Positions 20,229 through 28,135 of a stretch of DNA of 28,135 nt are shown in pieces. Origin of the DNA: a virus; IMG/VR virus record IMGVR_UViG_3300030450_000672, positions 1 through 28,135 of that record; one strand, 5' to 3'. The position numbers and the translations under genes were made by a program. How positions within the stretch are numbered: the first letter of the stretch is position 1; each line of letters begins with the position of its first letter. The notes beneath the pieces are model-generated. The model did not search any database. It was given only the letters and a program-made list of their open reading frames with translations, and had not been told where the DNA came from.

Positions 20229-23069
20229 ATGAGTGTACAACTAATTTTATACCCCCAAAAATATGACGGAAGTTACAGTACAACGACCACACAACAAACA
20301 AGTCAATACGTTGCTGACAACATACTTTTTAATGGCGTAATTGCAACAAGCGTTCACAACACAACGTCAACAAATCCAACTAATCACGCAGTAATAAATA
20401 ACCCTGCCACAATAGGTTGGAAAAGATTTAGAACCAACGGTGGAAGTTGGGGAACGCCTGACGCACCAACAATCGCAGGTCAATTAATTTTAGATTCAGA
20501 CACAACAATTTCGCAAAGCGGTGTTTATCAATTAATCACAAATTTAACAATAGGTCAAGAATATGACATTAAAATAAATATAACACAAGCAGCTTCAGGC
20601 GGCACAATCTTACTTCACACATCACCAAGCACTTGGGTTGACGGAAGTTCCACAACACAATTTACAACAGGGTCAGAACCACAAATAACATTAGGCACAA
20701 CAGCAAGTACAGGAACATTAACGCAAACATTTGAAGCACAACATCAAAGCGAAGTTTTAATTGTAACATATCAAAACGATTCAGGTGCAGCAATTAAGAT
20801 TAATAAAATAAGTATAACTGAAAATGTAAACAACCCTGCATTAGCAACAACAGTTGCAGACGGTCAAGTGATATGCGATTTATATAAAGATGAAAGCATA
20901 CCGTTAAGTTTAAGTGTTGACAACTTTAAGAACGCAGCAGAAAAAGTACAAAGCTATTCAAAAAGTTTTAACCTTCCTGCTACAAAAAGAAACAATAAAA
21001 TCTTTACGCACTTATTTGAAATAACAACAACGCAAGACGCATACAGCTTTAACCCTTATATTAAAACACAAGCTATTTTAAAAGAAGATAGCTATTCAAT
21101 CTTTGAAGGTTATTTAAAACTGATTGAGATAGTAAATAAAAAAGGTGAAATATCATACAACGTAAATTTATATTCTGAACAAATAAGTTTAAAAGAAACT
21201 TTAGAATCAAGGACTTTTAGCGATCTAGATTTTACAGAGTTAGAACACGACTACCATAGAACTAATATACAGGGAAGTTGGACAAACGCCTTACCTTTAG
21301 CTAACGCACTAACAGATACTTTCGGTGGTTTTGCAGGAACGACAGGTGCTACAACAACAGGTGTTTTAAAATATCCTTTTTGTGATTGGACGGGAACACT
21401 TGCTTTAGACAATACAGTTACCCCACCTAGATTAGAACTTTCTTCATTAGAAGACGCATTTAGACCTTTTATACAACTTAAATACTTGATAGACAGAATC
21501 TTTTTTGACGCAGGTTTTACATACACTTCTAATTTCTTTAACACAGCTAATTTTAAACGTCTATTTATGGACTTTAATTGGGGTGAAGGTAGCACAGCTA
21601 CAGATGGGCGTAGAGGGTTTTATGGCGAATATATAAGAGCAAATGGAAGTAGCGACAACGCAGCAACAACAAGTTTTTCAAATCTTGAATTAAATACATA
21701 CACTAATCAATGGCATACAGACATTGGTTGGGATTCATCAAATTACAAGTTTGTAGGTCAGCAAACAAATCAAGCTATAGAATTAACTTACAATTTTGTT
21801 ATTGAATGTACAGGAACTTCAAAAGTAGATTGCCGTTGGGTACACAAAAACAGTAGCGGTACAGTTTTAAACGTATTTGACTTAACTTCTTTACAACCTT
21901 CACCGTCTTCACCTGCTGGTGGTGACTATGTTAATTGGTACGGACAAATTGGTTTTTCACCTAAATTATATCTTGCACAAAACGACACATTAGAAGCACA
22001 ATTTATAAAAATAAGTGGAACAACAATAGAACAAGCATATACAAACAATGCAGCTATAGGTTTTGGTGCACAACCAACAAGCACAACAGGTGCATACGTG
22101 CATGGTGCAGTAACGCCTTTTTCTATAACGTCAGATAATTTATTAAGTGGCGAAAGAGGTAAGATGAAACAATGGGAGTTTTTAAAAGGTATATTTACAA
22201 TGTTTAATCTTATAGCTATACAAGACAAAGACAATCCAAAAGAATTACAGATTGAACCTTACGCAGATATATTTATAAATCCGTCTAACGCAGGATTGAC
22301 AGCAACACAGCACGATTGGACAAGCAAGGTTGACGCTTCACAAATCAAATTACACCCTCTTAAAAATTTAAAAAGGGAAACGATATTTAAGTATAGCGAA
22401 GACAAAGACGACTTTGCTTTAAATGTTTATACTAACGCTGTTGGAAATGACTATCTATATGGAACAAAAGTATTTGACGCTTCAGACTTAACGTTATTAG
22501 AAGGTGAAAAAGAAATAAAAGCGTCACCGTTTGCACCTACAGTTATTAAACCTGTTGCAGAAGGGTTTACATCTGACATGACAATACCTGTTATATTTAA
22601 ATGCGAAAAAGGAGATTGTGAAAGCTTTGATAATAAACCTAGAATACTTTATGACGTTACGCATACAACGACAACATATATATCAGGTGGTGAATGGAGT
22701 GTTCCTGCTCAAAACGGAGTATCAGGCGTTAACAATCATACAACAATATGTCAGTTTGCACACGTAACAGAAGTACCAACAACAGTTGACACAATTGACT
22801 TTAATTTTGGTGAATGTGATTTAATTAATCCAACAGGCATGAACGGTTTACCAACAATAAATCTTTATAGTGAGTATTGGCAACCATATTACGAAGAATT
22901 GTACGATCCTGACACAAGAATTATGAAAGTTAAAGTTTATTTAACACCTTCCGATTTAAACGAATTTTCTTTTTACGATACTGTCATAATTAAAAACAGG
23001 GAATATAGGGTTAATAAGATAGATTACAAATCAGGTGAATTAGCAACAGTAGAATTTATTTTAATATAA
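20229..23069 (+). CDS. Large tail hub/baseplate protein with carbohydrate-binding-like N-terminus
   Basis: A 946-residue protein. Residues about 55-190 look like a carbohydrate-binding beta-sandwich (TIGWKRFRTNGGSWGTPDAP, then GQEYDIKINITQAASGGTIL and VLIVTYQNDSGAAIKINKIS). Residues about 210-330 (ICDLYKDESIPLSLSVDNFK, KSFNLPATKRNNKIFTHLFE, IFEGYLKLIEIVNKKGEISY) are a conserved core I know from marine Bacteroidetes phages. The C-terminal third (KQWEFLKGIFTMFNLIAIQD, PSDLNEFSFYDTVIIKNREY) resembles tail-hub (gp27-like) domains. It probably forms the tail tip and first contact with the cell surface. It overlaps the fibre gene by one base. Confidence 0.75.
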   Translation: MSVQLILYPQKYDGSYSTTTTQQTSQYVADNILFNGVIATSVHNTTSTNPTNHAVINNPATIGWKRFRTNGGSWGTPDAPTIAGQLILDSDTTISQSGVYQLITNLTIGQEYDIKINITQAASGGTILLHTSPSTWVDGSSTTQFTTGSEPQITLGTTASTGTLTQTFEAQHQSEVLIVTYQNDSGAAIKINKISITENVNNPALATTVADGQVICDLYKDESIPLSLSVDNFKNAAEKVQSYSKSFNLPATKRNNKIFTHLFEITTTQDAYSFNPYIKTQAILKEDSYSIFEGYLKLIEIVNKKGEISYNVNLYSEQISLKETLESRTFSDLDFTELEHDYHRTNIQGSWTNALPLANALTDTFGGFAGTTGATTTGVLKYPFCDWTGTLALDNTVTPPRLELSSLEDAFRPFIQLKYLIDRIFFDAGFTYTSNFFNTANFKRLFMDFNWGEGSTATDGRRGFYGEYIRANGSSDNAATTSFSNLELNTYTNQWHTDIGWDSSNYKFVGQQTNQAIELTYNFVIECTGTSKVDCRWVHKNSSGTVLNVFDLTSLQPSPSSPAGGDYVNWYGQIGFSPKLYLAQNDTLEAQFIKISGTTIEQAYTNNAAIGFGAQPTSTTGAYVHGAVTPFSITSDNLLSGERGKMKQWEFLKGIFTMFNLIAIQDKDNPKELQIEPYADIFINPSNAGLTATQHDWTSKVDASQIKLHPLKNLKRETIFKYSEDKDDFALNVYTNAVGNDYLYGTKVFDASDLTLLEGEKEIKASPFAPTVIKPVAEGFTSDMTIPVIFKCEKGDCESFDNKPRILYDVTHTTTTYISGGEWSVPAQNGVSGVNNHTTICQFAHVTEVPTTVDTIDFNFGECDLINPTGMNGLPTINLYSEYWQPYYEELYDPDTRIMKVKVYLTPSDLNEFSFYDTVIIKNREYRVNKIDYKSGELATVEFILI

Positions 23070-23911
23070 TGGAATTTTTAAAAAATCATAAAATAAAACC
23101 GAAAATTATAAGAGGTAGCGAAGTTATCTTTACTGACGGAACAAACGAAGCTAGAGCAAATCAAATAACCTGCGAAGCATACGGTTATATATGGAATGAA
23201 GTATTAGGAGTTTGTCAAGCAAGGACAGGTTCATCAAGCGTACAAAATGCTTTTAAAACAATTACAAATACTAAATTTGGAAATAAGAACAACATACAAA
23301 GAGGAACAAACAGCAGCTTTATAACAGGAACAGAAAACAAAACAAATGGGAAAAATAATGACGTTTTTATTACAGGGAATCAAAATGAAATAGGCAGAAA
23401 CTTAAACAATGTTTCAATCATTGGTGGTAAAATGGGTAAGGCATTAACTAACGGTCAAGTCTTGATTGGTGGCGGATCGTTCAACACCGCAGCAGGGTTA
23501 ACGCAAATGTCATTTGTTCAAGTATCAAATAAAACTACTGACGCAACATTAACATCTTTAACAGCACAGGGAGTAGGAACAAACTATATAGAGTTACAAA
23601 ATAATAGTATTGTAGGATATGAAGCACATATTGTAGCTTTATGTTCAGGGGGTTCAAGTGGTACAGCAGGACAATATATGTACTATGTACTAAAAGGTGC
23701 AGTAAAAGTAGATAACGGATATAACGCAACATTTACACAAGCAATAAGCACAAGTGCTAACGGAAGTTTATCTTTAAGCACAACACCTGTTATGGCAACA
23801 ACAACAGATCCTTACATGACAATCAAAGTTGTTGGATCGGCAAACGTCAACATAGGTTGGGCGGCTAGTGTTCATTTATACGAAAACAAACTAGATTCTT
23901 TAACATTCTAA
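23069..23911 (+). CDS. Tail fibre with beta-helical repeats
   Basis: A 280-residue protein. After a short N-terminal anchor (residues 1-60, with CEAYGYIWNEVLGVCQ), residues about 70-135 are repeats of N-x-(I/V)-x-x-G-x-N: FGNKNNIQRGTNSSFITGTE, VFITGNQNEIGRNLNNVSII. These form a beta-helix/trimeric adhesin shaft. The C-terminal part (FVQVSNKTTDATLTSLTAQG through NVNIGWAASVHLYENK) is a beta-rich head found with such shafts in Bacteroidetes phages and is probably the receptor-binding end. It follows the hub gene and precedes the tape measure. Confidence 0.75.
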   Translation: MEFLKNHKIKPKIIRGSEVIFTDGTNEARANQITCEAYGYIWNEVLGVCQARTGSSSVQNAFKTITNTKFGNKNNIQRGTNSSFITGTENKTNGKNNDVFITGNQNEIGRNLNNVSIIGGKMGKALTNGQVLIGGGSFNTAAGLTQMSFVQVSNKTTDATLTSLTAQGVGTNYIELQNNSIVGYEAHIVALCSGGSSGTAGQYMYYVLKGAVKVDNGYNATFTQAISTSANGSLSLSTTPVMATTTDPYMTIKVVGSANVNIGWAASVHLYENKLDSLTF

Positions 23912-23921
23912 ACAAAACAAT

Positions 23922-25595
23922 ATGGCAGATATTAATTTTAACGTAAACGCAAAAGTACAAGGTGCAAAAAAAGTATTAGGAGATTTTGCAAGTGGCATAG
24001 ATTCTAAACTTGGAGTTTTAGCAGCTAAATTTCCATTAATGGCTAAAGGTGTTAGAATGTTTGGTATTGCAGGAAAAGTTGCTTTTAAAATGATAGCAAC
24101 AGGAATTGCAGCAACAGGAATAGGTGCTTTATTAATAGCAATAACAAGTTTAATTTCATACTTTAAAAACACACAAGAAGGTGCGGACAAACTTGCACGA
24201 GTTATGGCGGGATTTGGTGCAGCCGTTTCAGTTATAACAGATAGATTTTCAGCATTTGGAAAAATAGTTGTTGACGCATTTAGTAATCCAAAACAAGCTA
24301 TAGCAGACCTGTGGCAATCCATTAAGACAAATTTAATTAATAGGGTAAAAGGATTAATTGACACTTTCGGTGCTTTAGGAAAGGTGCTAAAAGGCGTATT
24401 TACTATGGATTGGGACGAAGTAAAAGAAGGTGCGTCAGACTTTAGTACAGCTATGGTGCAAGTGGCCACAGGACTAGACGAAGTACAGCAATCAAAAGTA
24501 GGTGATTTCTTTAAAAGCGTAACACACGAAATAAAAGAGGAAACAAAGGCAGCTATGAAATTAAAAGGGGCGTTACAAGATGTACGTAACGCAGAACTTG
24601 ACATGATTACAGCAAAAGCAGAAATGAGAAAAGCTGTAGCAGAAGCACGACTTGACGCTATGGACGAAACAAAGACACAGCAAGAAAGAATAGACGCTTT
24701 AAATAAAGTTAAAGATATAGAATTAGCACACACGCAAGAATTAATTAAGATACAAGAGGACAAGATTGCAGCTATGAAAGACGAAATTGCTTTAGGGAAC
24801 TCAATGCACGAAGAATATGTTGCACTTGAAAACGAAAAAGCAGCGTTGATCGATCTGAACACAAAGTCAACAATGACACAAAAAAGATTGCAAGGTGAAG
24901 TAGAAGCATTAACGATTGAACAAGAAGCTGAAAACAATAAACGTAGAGCAGCAGAAAAGAAAGCTATCGCAGAACTTGAAAAGGAACTAGCATTAGAAAA
25001 AGAAGCATTAACAGATGAAGAATTTGCTAAATTTAAAGAGCAACAAGACTTAAAAATTGAAGCAGTTAAAACAGCTACAGATGAGGAATTGGCTATTGAA
25101 ACAGAAGCGTCAAAAAAGAGGATAGGAGAAAGGAAAAAAGAACTTAAAACAAAAGCAGCACTTGAAAAAGCAGAACAAAAAGCACAAGAAGATTTAATCA
25201 AAGGTGGGTTCGCTTTAGCTAAACAACTTGGTGGCGAAAACAACGCAATACAAAAAGGATTAGCAGTAGCAGAAACAATTTTTAATACACAAAAAGCAGT
25301 TGTTAAAACTTTAGCAGATGTACCCTATCCATTAAACATACCTTCGGCTGTATTAATGGGAGTGCAAGGTGCAGTAGCAGTACAAAAAATACTTTCTACA
25401 AATCCTGAAACAGCAAGTGGCACATCTGCACCTTCAATCGGTGGTGGTATGCCACGACCTGCTATGATGACTTCAGGCGAATTTACTTTAGGTCAAGGAC
25501 AAGAACCTGAACCTGTAAAAGCATTTGTAGTTACAGACGAAATGACGGACAGCCAAACACAATTAGCAGATATAAGACGTAGAGCAACAATTTAA
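23922..25595 (+). CDS. Tape measure protein
   Basis: A 557-residue protein. A hydrophobic block lies at about 45-80 (FGIAGKVAFKMIATGIAATG, IGALLIAITSLISYF). A very long charged coiled coil covers about 200-435 (ITAKAEMRKAVAEARLDAMD and many Glu/Lys heptads). A second hydrophobic part lies near 465-515 (FNTQKAVVKTLADVPYPLNI). This is the tape measure layout; it sets tail length and helps DNA entry. At about 1.5 angstrom per residue, 557 residues predict a tail near 80 nm, implying a siphovirus with a fairly short tail. The reverse-strand open frame over it is a shadow of the Glu/Lys/Ala codons. Confidence 0.9.
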   Translation: MADINFNVNAKVQGAKKVLGDFASGIDSKLGVLAAKFPLMAKGVRMFGIAGKVAFKMIATGIAATGIGALLIAITSLISYFKNTQEGADKLARVMAGFGAAVSVITDRFSAFGKIVVDAFSNPKQAIADLWQSIKTNLINRVKGLIDTFGALGKVLKGVFTMDWDEVKEGASDFSTAMVQVATGLDEVQQSKVGDFFKSVTHEIKEETKAAMKLKGALQDVRNAELDMITAKAEMRKAVAEARLDAMDETKTQQERIDALNKVKDIELAHTQELIKIQEDKIAAMKDEIALGNSMHEEYVALENEKAALIDLNTKSTMTQKRLQGEVEALTIEQEAENNKRRAAEKKAIAELEKELALEKEALTDEEFAKFKEQQDLKIEAVKTATDEELAIETEASKKRIGERKKELKTKAALEKAEQKAQEDLIKGGFALAKQLGGENNAIQKGLAVAETIFNTQKAVVKTLADVPYPLNIPSAVLMGVQGAVAVQKILSTNPETASGTSAPSIGGGMPRPAMMTSGEFTLGQGQEPEPVKAFVVTDEMTDSQTQLADIRRRATI

Positions 25596-25618
25596 AAACC
25601 AAATAAATAATTTAAAAA

Positions 25619-25631
25619 TCTATTATATAAT
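25619..25631 (+). promoter_or_regulatory. Putative late-promoter motif before the protease gene
   Basis: TCTATTATATAAT directly before ATG 25632, first base at -13. One base differs from the TCTATA core; spacing equals that at 796 and 16259. Confidence 0.5.
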
Positions 25632-26528
25632 ATGGAAAGCACTAAAATAACAGAACTTGTAATAAGTGACGAAAACGAAGAACTATCAATTGACGCAATA
25701 TCGCTAGTCACTAGCCCTGCGATTGAGGTTGACTTTATATTCTTCGGAAAAGAAAAGAATAATTTAACCTTCTCTAAAGTAGATGAAGAAAAACGCATGC
25801 TTATTAGCCCTGCACTTATTCCTAATAAGTCTATAGTACGTTATGATCCAAATTCAGATTCGGAATACTACGTTTGGTTTTCAAAAGAAACAGTTAGGCG
25901 TGCTTCTGAACTTTATTTAAAACATAACAATCACCACAAAGCTACATATCAACATCAAGATAGAGTTGCAGGAGTTTTAACAGTTGAATCTTGGATAAAA
26001 GAAGGCAAACAAGACAAGTCAAATTTATACGGATTTAAAGGACTTCCGATAGGAACATGGTTTGTTAAGATGAAAATTGAAAATGACGAACTATGGGAAA
26101 GGGTGAAATCAGGTGAACTTCGAGGGCTATCTATTGAAGGATATTTTGTTGACCGTATGGAAGCTATGTCAAAACCTGTTTATTCTGACGAACAGATATT
26201 ACAAGAACTAGCTGAAATGTTAGACTTAAAAAGCTACACAGATTATCCAAAAGGTGCAAGTCAAAATTCAGAACGAGCATTAATTGAAAATGAAAGACTA
26301 GGCAATAAGGCAACAGCTACAGGCTTACAGAAAGGACGCAGAATAGCGTCTAAAGGTGCTTTAAGCACTAAGACCATTAAAAACATTTTTAATTACCTTA
26401 AAAACGCTAAAAAGGGCAATACAGGGGATTGGAACGACTACGGAACAATTGCATACAATCTATATGGCGGTGACGTTATGTATCGTTGGTGCAAAAAAAT
26501 ACTTGAAAATCAAACAAGTACAAAATAA
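25632..26528 (+). CDS. XkdF-like prohead protease with fused C-terminal domain
   Basis: 298 residues. Residues about 20-175 match the XkdF-like serine protease pattern: SPALIPNKSIVRY, YYVWFSKETVRRASELYL, VAGVLTVESWI, GLPIGTWFVKMKI, GELRGLSIEGYF. His101/102 or His108 and Ser167 (G-L-S-I-E-G) are candidate catalytic residues. Such proteases trim scaffold and capsid during maturation. Residues about 198-295 are a different, basic helical domain (SYTDYPKGASQNSERALIEN, GDWNDYGTIAYNLYGGDVMY) that I have seen attached to this protease in Bacteroidetes phages; it may bind capsid or scaffold. Scaffold and capsid genes follow. Confidence 0.85.
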   Translation: MESTKITELVISDENEELSIDAISLVTSPAIEVDFIFFGKEKNNLTFSKVDEEKRMLISPALIPNKSIVRYDPNSDSEYYVWFSKETVRRASELYLKHNNHHKATYQHQDRVAGVLTVESWIKEGKQDKSNLYGFKGLPIGTWFVKMKIENDELWERVKSGELRGLSIEGYFVDRMEAMSKPVYSDEQILQELAEMLDLKSYTDYPKGASQNSERALIENERLGNKATATGLQKGRRIASKGALSTKTIKNIFNYLKNAKKGNTGDWNDYGTIAYNLYGGDVMYRWCKKILENQTSTK

Positions 26529-26529
26529 T

Positions 26530-26546
26530 TCTATATAATAATAAAC
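26530..26546 (+). promoter_or_regulatory. Putative late-promoter motif before scaffold/capsid
   Basis: TCTATATAATAATAAAC, 39 bases before ATG 26569. It has the same core as the other motifs, here with a leader of about 25 bases. A distinct promoter for the abundant capsid mRNA is plausible. Confidence 0.4.
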
Positions 26547-26568
26547 TTCTTATTAAAAAAATATAAAA

Positions 26569-27255
26569 ATGGATTTAAAAACACGCATAAAAGTTGCTTT
26601 AGGTATTGAACCTGAAACAGAACAAATTAAGTTAGAGTATCAAAACAAATTAGTTGACGGAACAATAATCGTATCTACTGCTGACGAATTAGTTGCAGGA
26701 AGCGACATTATGATTTTAGTTGAAGACGGAACAACTATGCCACTTCCTGTTGGAAAATACGAAACAGAAGACGGTGTAGGATTTTCAGTTGAAGAAGAAG
26801 GAGTAGTTGCAGAAATTTACGAAGACGAAGCAGAAGAAGTAGAAGAAGAAGTAGAAGTAGCTGAAGTTGAAGAAGAAGAAATGACATCAGAAGACGCACA
26901 ACCTAAAAAAGTCAAAAGAACTGAAGAATACGAATTTGACAAAGAAGGATTAATCAACGAGATTGGTGCAGTTGTCAAAGAACTTTTGTCTGAAGTGAAG
27001 AACGATCTTGAAAGATTAGACGCAGAATTAAAAGACATGAAAGGTGAAAACGAAGACCTTAAAAATGAAGTAGAATTAGCAGAAACAGAAAAAGCAGAAC
27101 TACAAGCACAAGTTGTAGAGTTATCAAAAGAACCTGCTGACAAACCTGTTGAAGTTAACAAATTTAAAGACGTAAAAAAACCAAGCTATTCAGACAAGAG
27201 TTATAATAAATTAACTAAAAAAGAAAAGTATTGGTACAATATAGAAAATAGATAA
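26569..27255 (+). CDS. Capsid scaffold-like protein
   Basis: A 228-residue acidic protein. Residues 1-85 form a small beta domain (KVALGIEPETEQIKLEYQNK, ADELVAGSDIMILVEDG, MPLPVGKYETEDGVGFSVEE), followed by a poly-Glu stretch (about 85-112), a coiled coil (about 125-190) and a basic tail (KKPSYSDKSYNKLTKKEKYW). Acidity, coiled coil, basic C-terminus and position between protease and capsid genes are typical of a scaffold that templates the prohead and is later degraded. The capsid start follows after 26 bases. Confidence 0.75.
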   Translation: MDLKTRIKVALGIEPETEQIKLEYQNKLVDGTIIVSTADELVAGSDIMILVEDGTTMPLPVGKYETEDGVGFSVEEEGVVAEIYEDEAEEVEEEVEVAEVEEEEMTSEDAQPKKVKRTEEYEFDKEGLINEIGAVVKELLSEVKNDLERLDAELKDMKGENEDLKNEVELAETEKAELQAQVVELSKEPADKPVEVNKFKDVKKPSYSDKSYNKLTKKEKYWYNIENR

Positions 27256-27281
27256 AAATAATTAATTAAAAAAAACGAAAA

Positions 27282-28135
27282 ATGGCATTAACTATTACTA
27301 GCAGCTCGTACAACGGAACTCATGCAGGGGCGTATGTATCAGCAGCTTTAAAAACAGCAGCTTCTTTGGATTACATGACTATTAGAGATAGTGTAAACCA
27401 TAAAGAAGTAATTAACAAAGTAGCAGGTGCGAATTTAGTAAAAGACGCAACTTGTGATTTTACTGAAAATTCAGCTACATTAACTTTAACAGAATCAGTT
27501 TTATTTGTAGAGCCTTTTCAGATTAACATTGACGTTTGTAAAAAAACTATGTTAGCTGATTGGTCTTATCATCAAGAAGACGACTTTATGGCTTACGCTA
27601 TGAGTTATTTATCTGATTCAATCGCAGACAGTATTGAGCACAGTATATGGCAAGGTACAACAGGAACATCAGGACAGTTTGACAAAATTAGTGCGACAGG
27701 TATGGTTGCAGAATCTTCTACAGGTGTAGGTGCACAAGGATACTACGGAACAGCTAAAATAATTGGTGAGTTACAAGACCTAGTTGCAGCAGTACCAACA
27801 TCAGTATATAGAAAAGATGATTTATACATTTACATGAGCAAAAGAACTTATAGAGATTATATTAGTGCAATTTCAGCTTTATCTGCATTCCCTTATAACC
27901 ACATGGGTGAATATACTCCAGAATTTGAAGGAACAAAAATCGCTATCGTGGAAGGTGTTGAAGATGACGTAATGTACGCAGGACAAAAATCAAACTTGTT
28001 CTTTGGTACTTCAACGGGAATCGACATGGATTTTACCTCAATTAAGGTTTTAGACATGGAAAATCTTGACGGGAGTTCAAATGTAAGGCTGGTTTCTAAA
28101 TGGACGGCAGGTTGTCAAGTAGGTGTAGCAAGTGA
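27282..28135 (+). CDS. Major capsid protein, N-terminal 284 residues (partial at window end)
   Basis: Open frame from ATG 27282, after an A-rich leader, to the window edge without stop. It begins MALTITSSSYNGTHAGAYVS. Later parts are FVEPFQINIDVCKKTMLADW, YAMSYLSDSIADSIEHSIWQ, DLYIYMSKRTYRDYISAISA, FPYNHMGEYTPEFEGTKIAI and SNLFFGTSTGIDMDFTSIKV. Order after an XkdF-like protease and scaffold, and the layout of the second half, fit an HK97-fold capsid of the Bacteroidetes phage type. Continuing at base 156 completes it with SDFVKQS-stop, 290 residues in all. The product forms the icosahedral shell. Confidence 0.85.
   Translation, partial: MALTITSSSYNGTHAGAYVSAALKTAASLDYMTIRDSVNHKEVINKVAGANLVKDATCDFTENSATLTLTESVLFVEPFQINIDVCKKTMLADWSYHQEDDFMAYAMSYLSDSIADSIEHSIWQGTTGTSGQFDKISATGMVAESSTGVGAQGYYGTAKIIGELQDLVAAVPTSVYRKDDLYIYMSKRTYRDYISAISALSAFPYNHMGEYTPEFEGTKIAIVEGVEDDVMYAGQKSNLFFGTSTGIDMDFTSIKVLDMENLDGSSNVRLVSKWTAGCQVGVAS
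27981..28135 (+). repeat. Terminal repeat, right copy (imperfect)
   Basis: Homologue of bases 1-155, with 13 differences and no gaps. It ends exactly where base 155 ends in the left copy. See the left copy and the finding on circularity. Confidence 0.9.

Noticed and set aside
23900-25243. Long reverse-strand open frame (447 codons)
   Set aside because: It is antisense to the tape measure coiled coil. The translated product is Ser/Ala/Phe/Leu low-complexity, as expected from complementing Lys/Glu/Ala codons, and no start context or motif supports it.
1-28135. Prophage or temperate lifestyle, CRISPR array, tRNA genes
   Set aside because: No integrase, repressor/antirepressor pair, attachment core, regularly spaced repeats or cloverleaf-like sequence could be identified by eye on either strand.

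Overview
The window is a near-complete genome of a tailed phage, most likely an uncultured siphovirus infecting a Bacteroidetes (Flavobacteriia-type) host. The support is: AT-rich sequence; A-rich rather than Shine-Dalgarno leaders before start codons; a canonical Bacteroidetes promoter (TTG, 20 nt, TATGTTTG) before the early genes; and a set of virion proteins (XkdF-type protease, portal with an extra C-terminal domain, beta-helical fibre) of the kind usual in flavophages. All genes lie on the + strand. Family names come from motif recognition by eye; no database was searched.

The two ends overlap. Bases 1-155 and 27981-28135 align without gaps and differ at 13 positions. Both encode the C-terminal part of the major capsid protein in the same frame, so the molecule is circular, terminally redundant or circularly permuted, with a unit of about 27,980 bp. 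Joining 28135 to base 156 gives an intact 290-residue capsid protein. The imperfect overlap suggests that two variants or two gene copies were sampled.

Layout: (1) 1-5074, end of the capsid gene, a tail-tube-like protein, small virion proteins, a LamG-domain protein, portal and connector. (2) 5074-6897, lysis region: two small membrane proteins around an M15-type endolysin, then a metallophosphoesterase. (3) 7078-14488, early/replication region: two host-type promoters, several small unknown proteins, an SSB-like protein, a DnaA-domain-IV protein, a replisome-organiser-like protein, a cytosine methyltransferase, NinG, a sigma-factor-like protein, a zinc-ribbon protein and a NinB-like protein. 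(4) 14507-16160, terminase. (5) 16272-25595, tail genes: a frameshifted tail-chaperone-like pair, completion proteins, large baseplate/fibre proteins and tape measure. (6) 25632-28135, head maturation: XkdF-like protease, scaffold and capsid. No integrase, repressor, DNA polymerase, tRNA or CRISPR array was seen, so the phage looks lytic and dependent on the host replisome.

Three observations stand out. A short AT-rich motif (TCTATA...) sits directly before several late genes, at exactly -13 from ATG in three cases, and the phage encodes its own sigma-like protein; together they suggest a dedicated late-transcription circuit. A family of about 86-bp elements occurs at module boundaries (three copies plus one partial) and carries synonymous codon differences, as expected for decayed copies of one lost coding sequence. 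Finally, there is a strong candidate for a programmed -1 frameshift on a T-run in the tail-chaperone genes.
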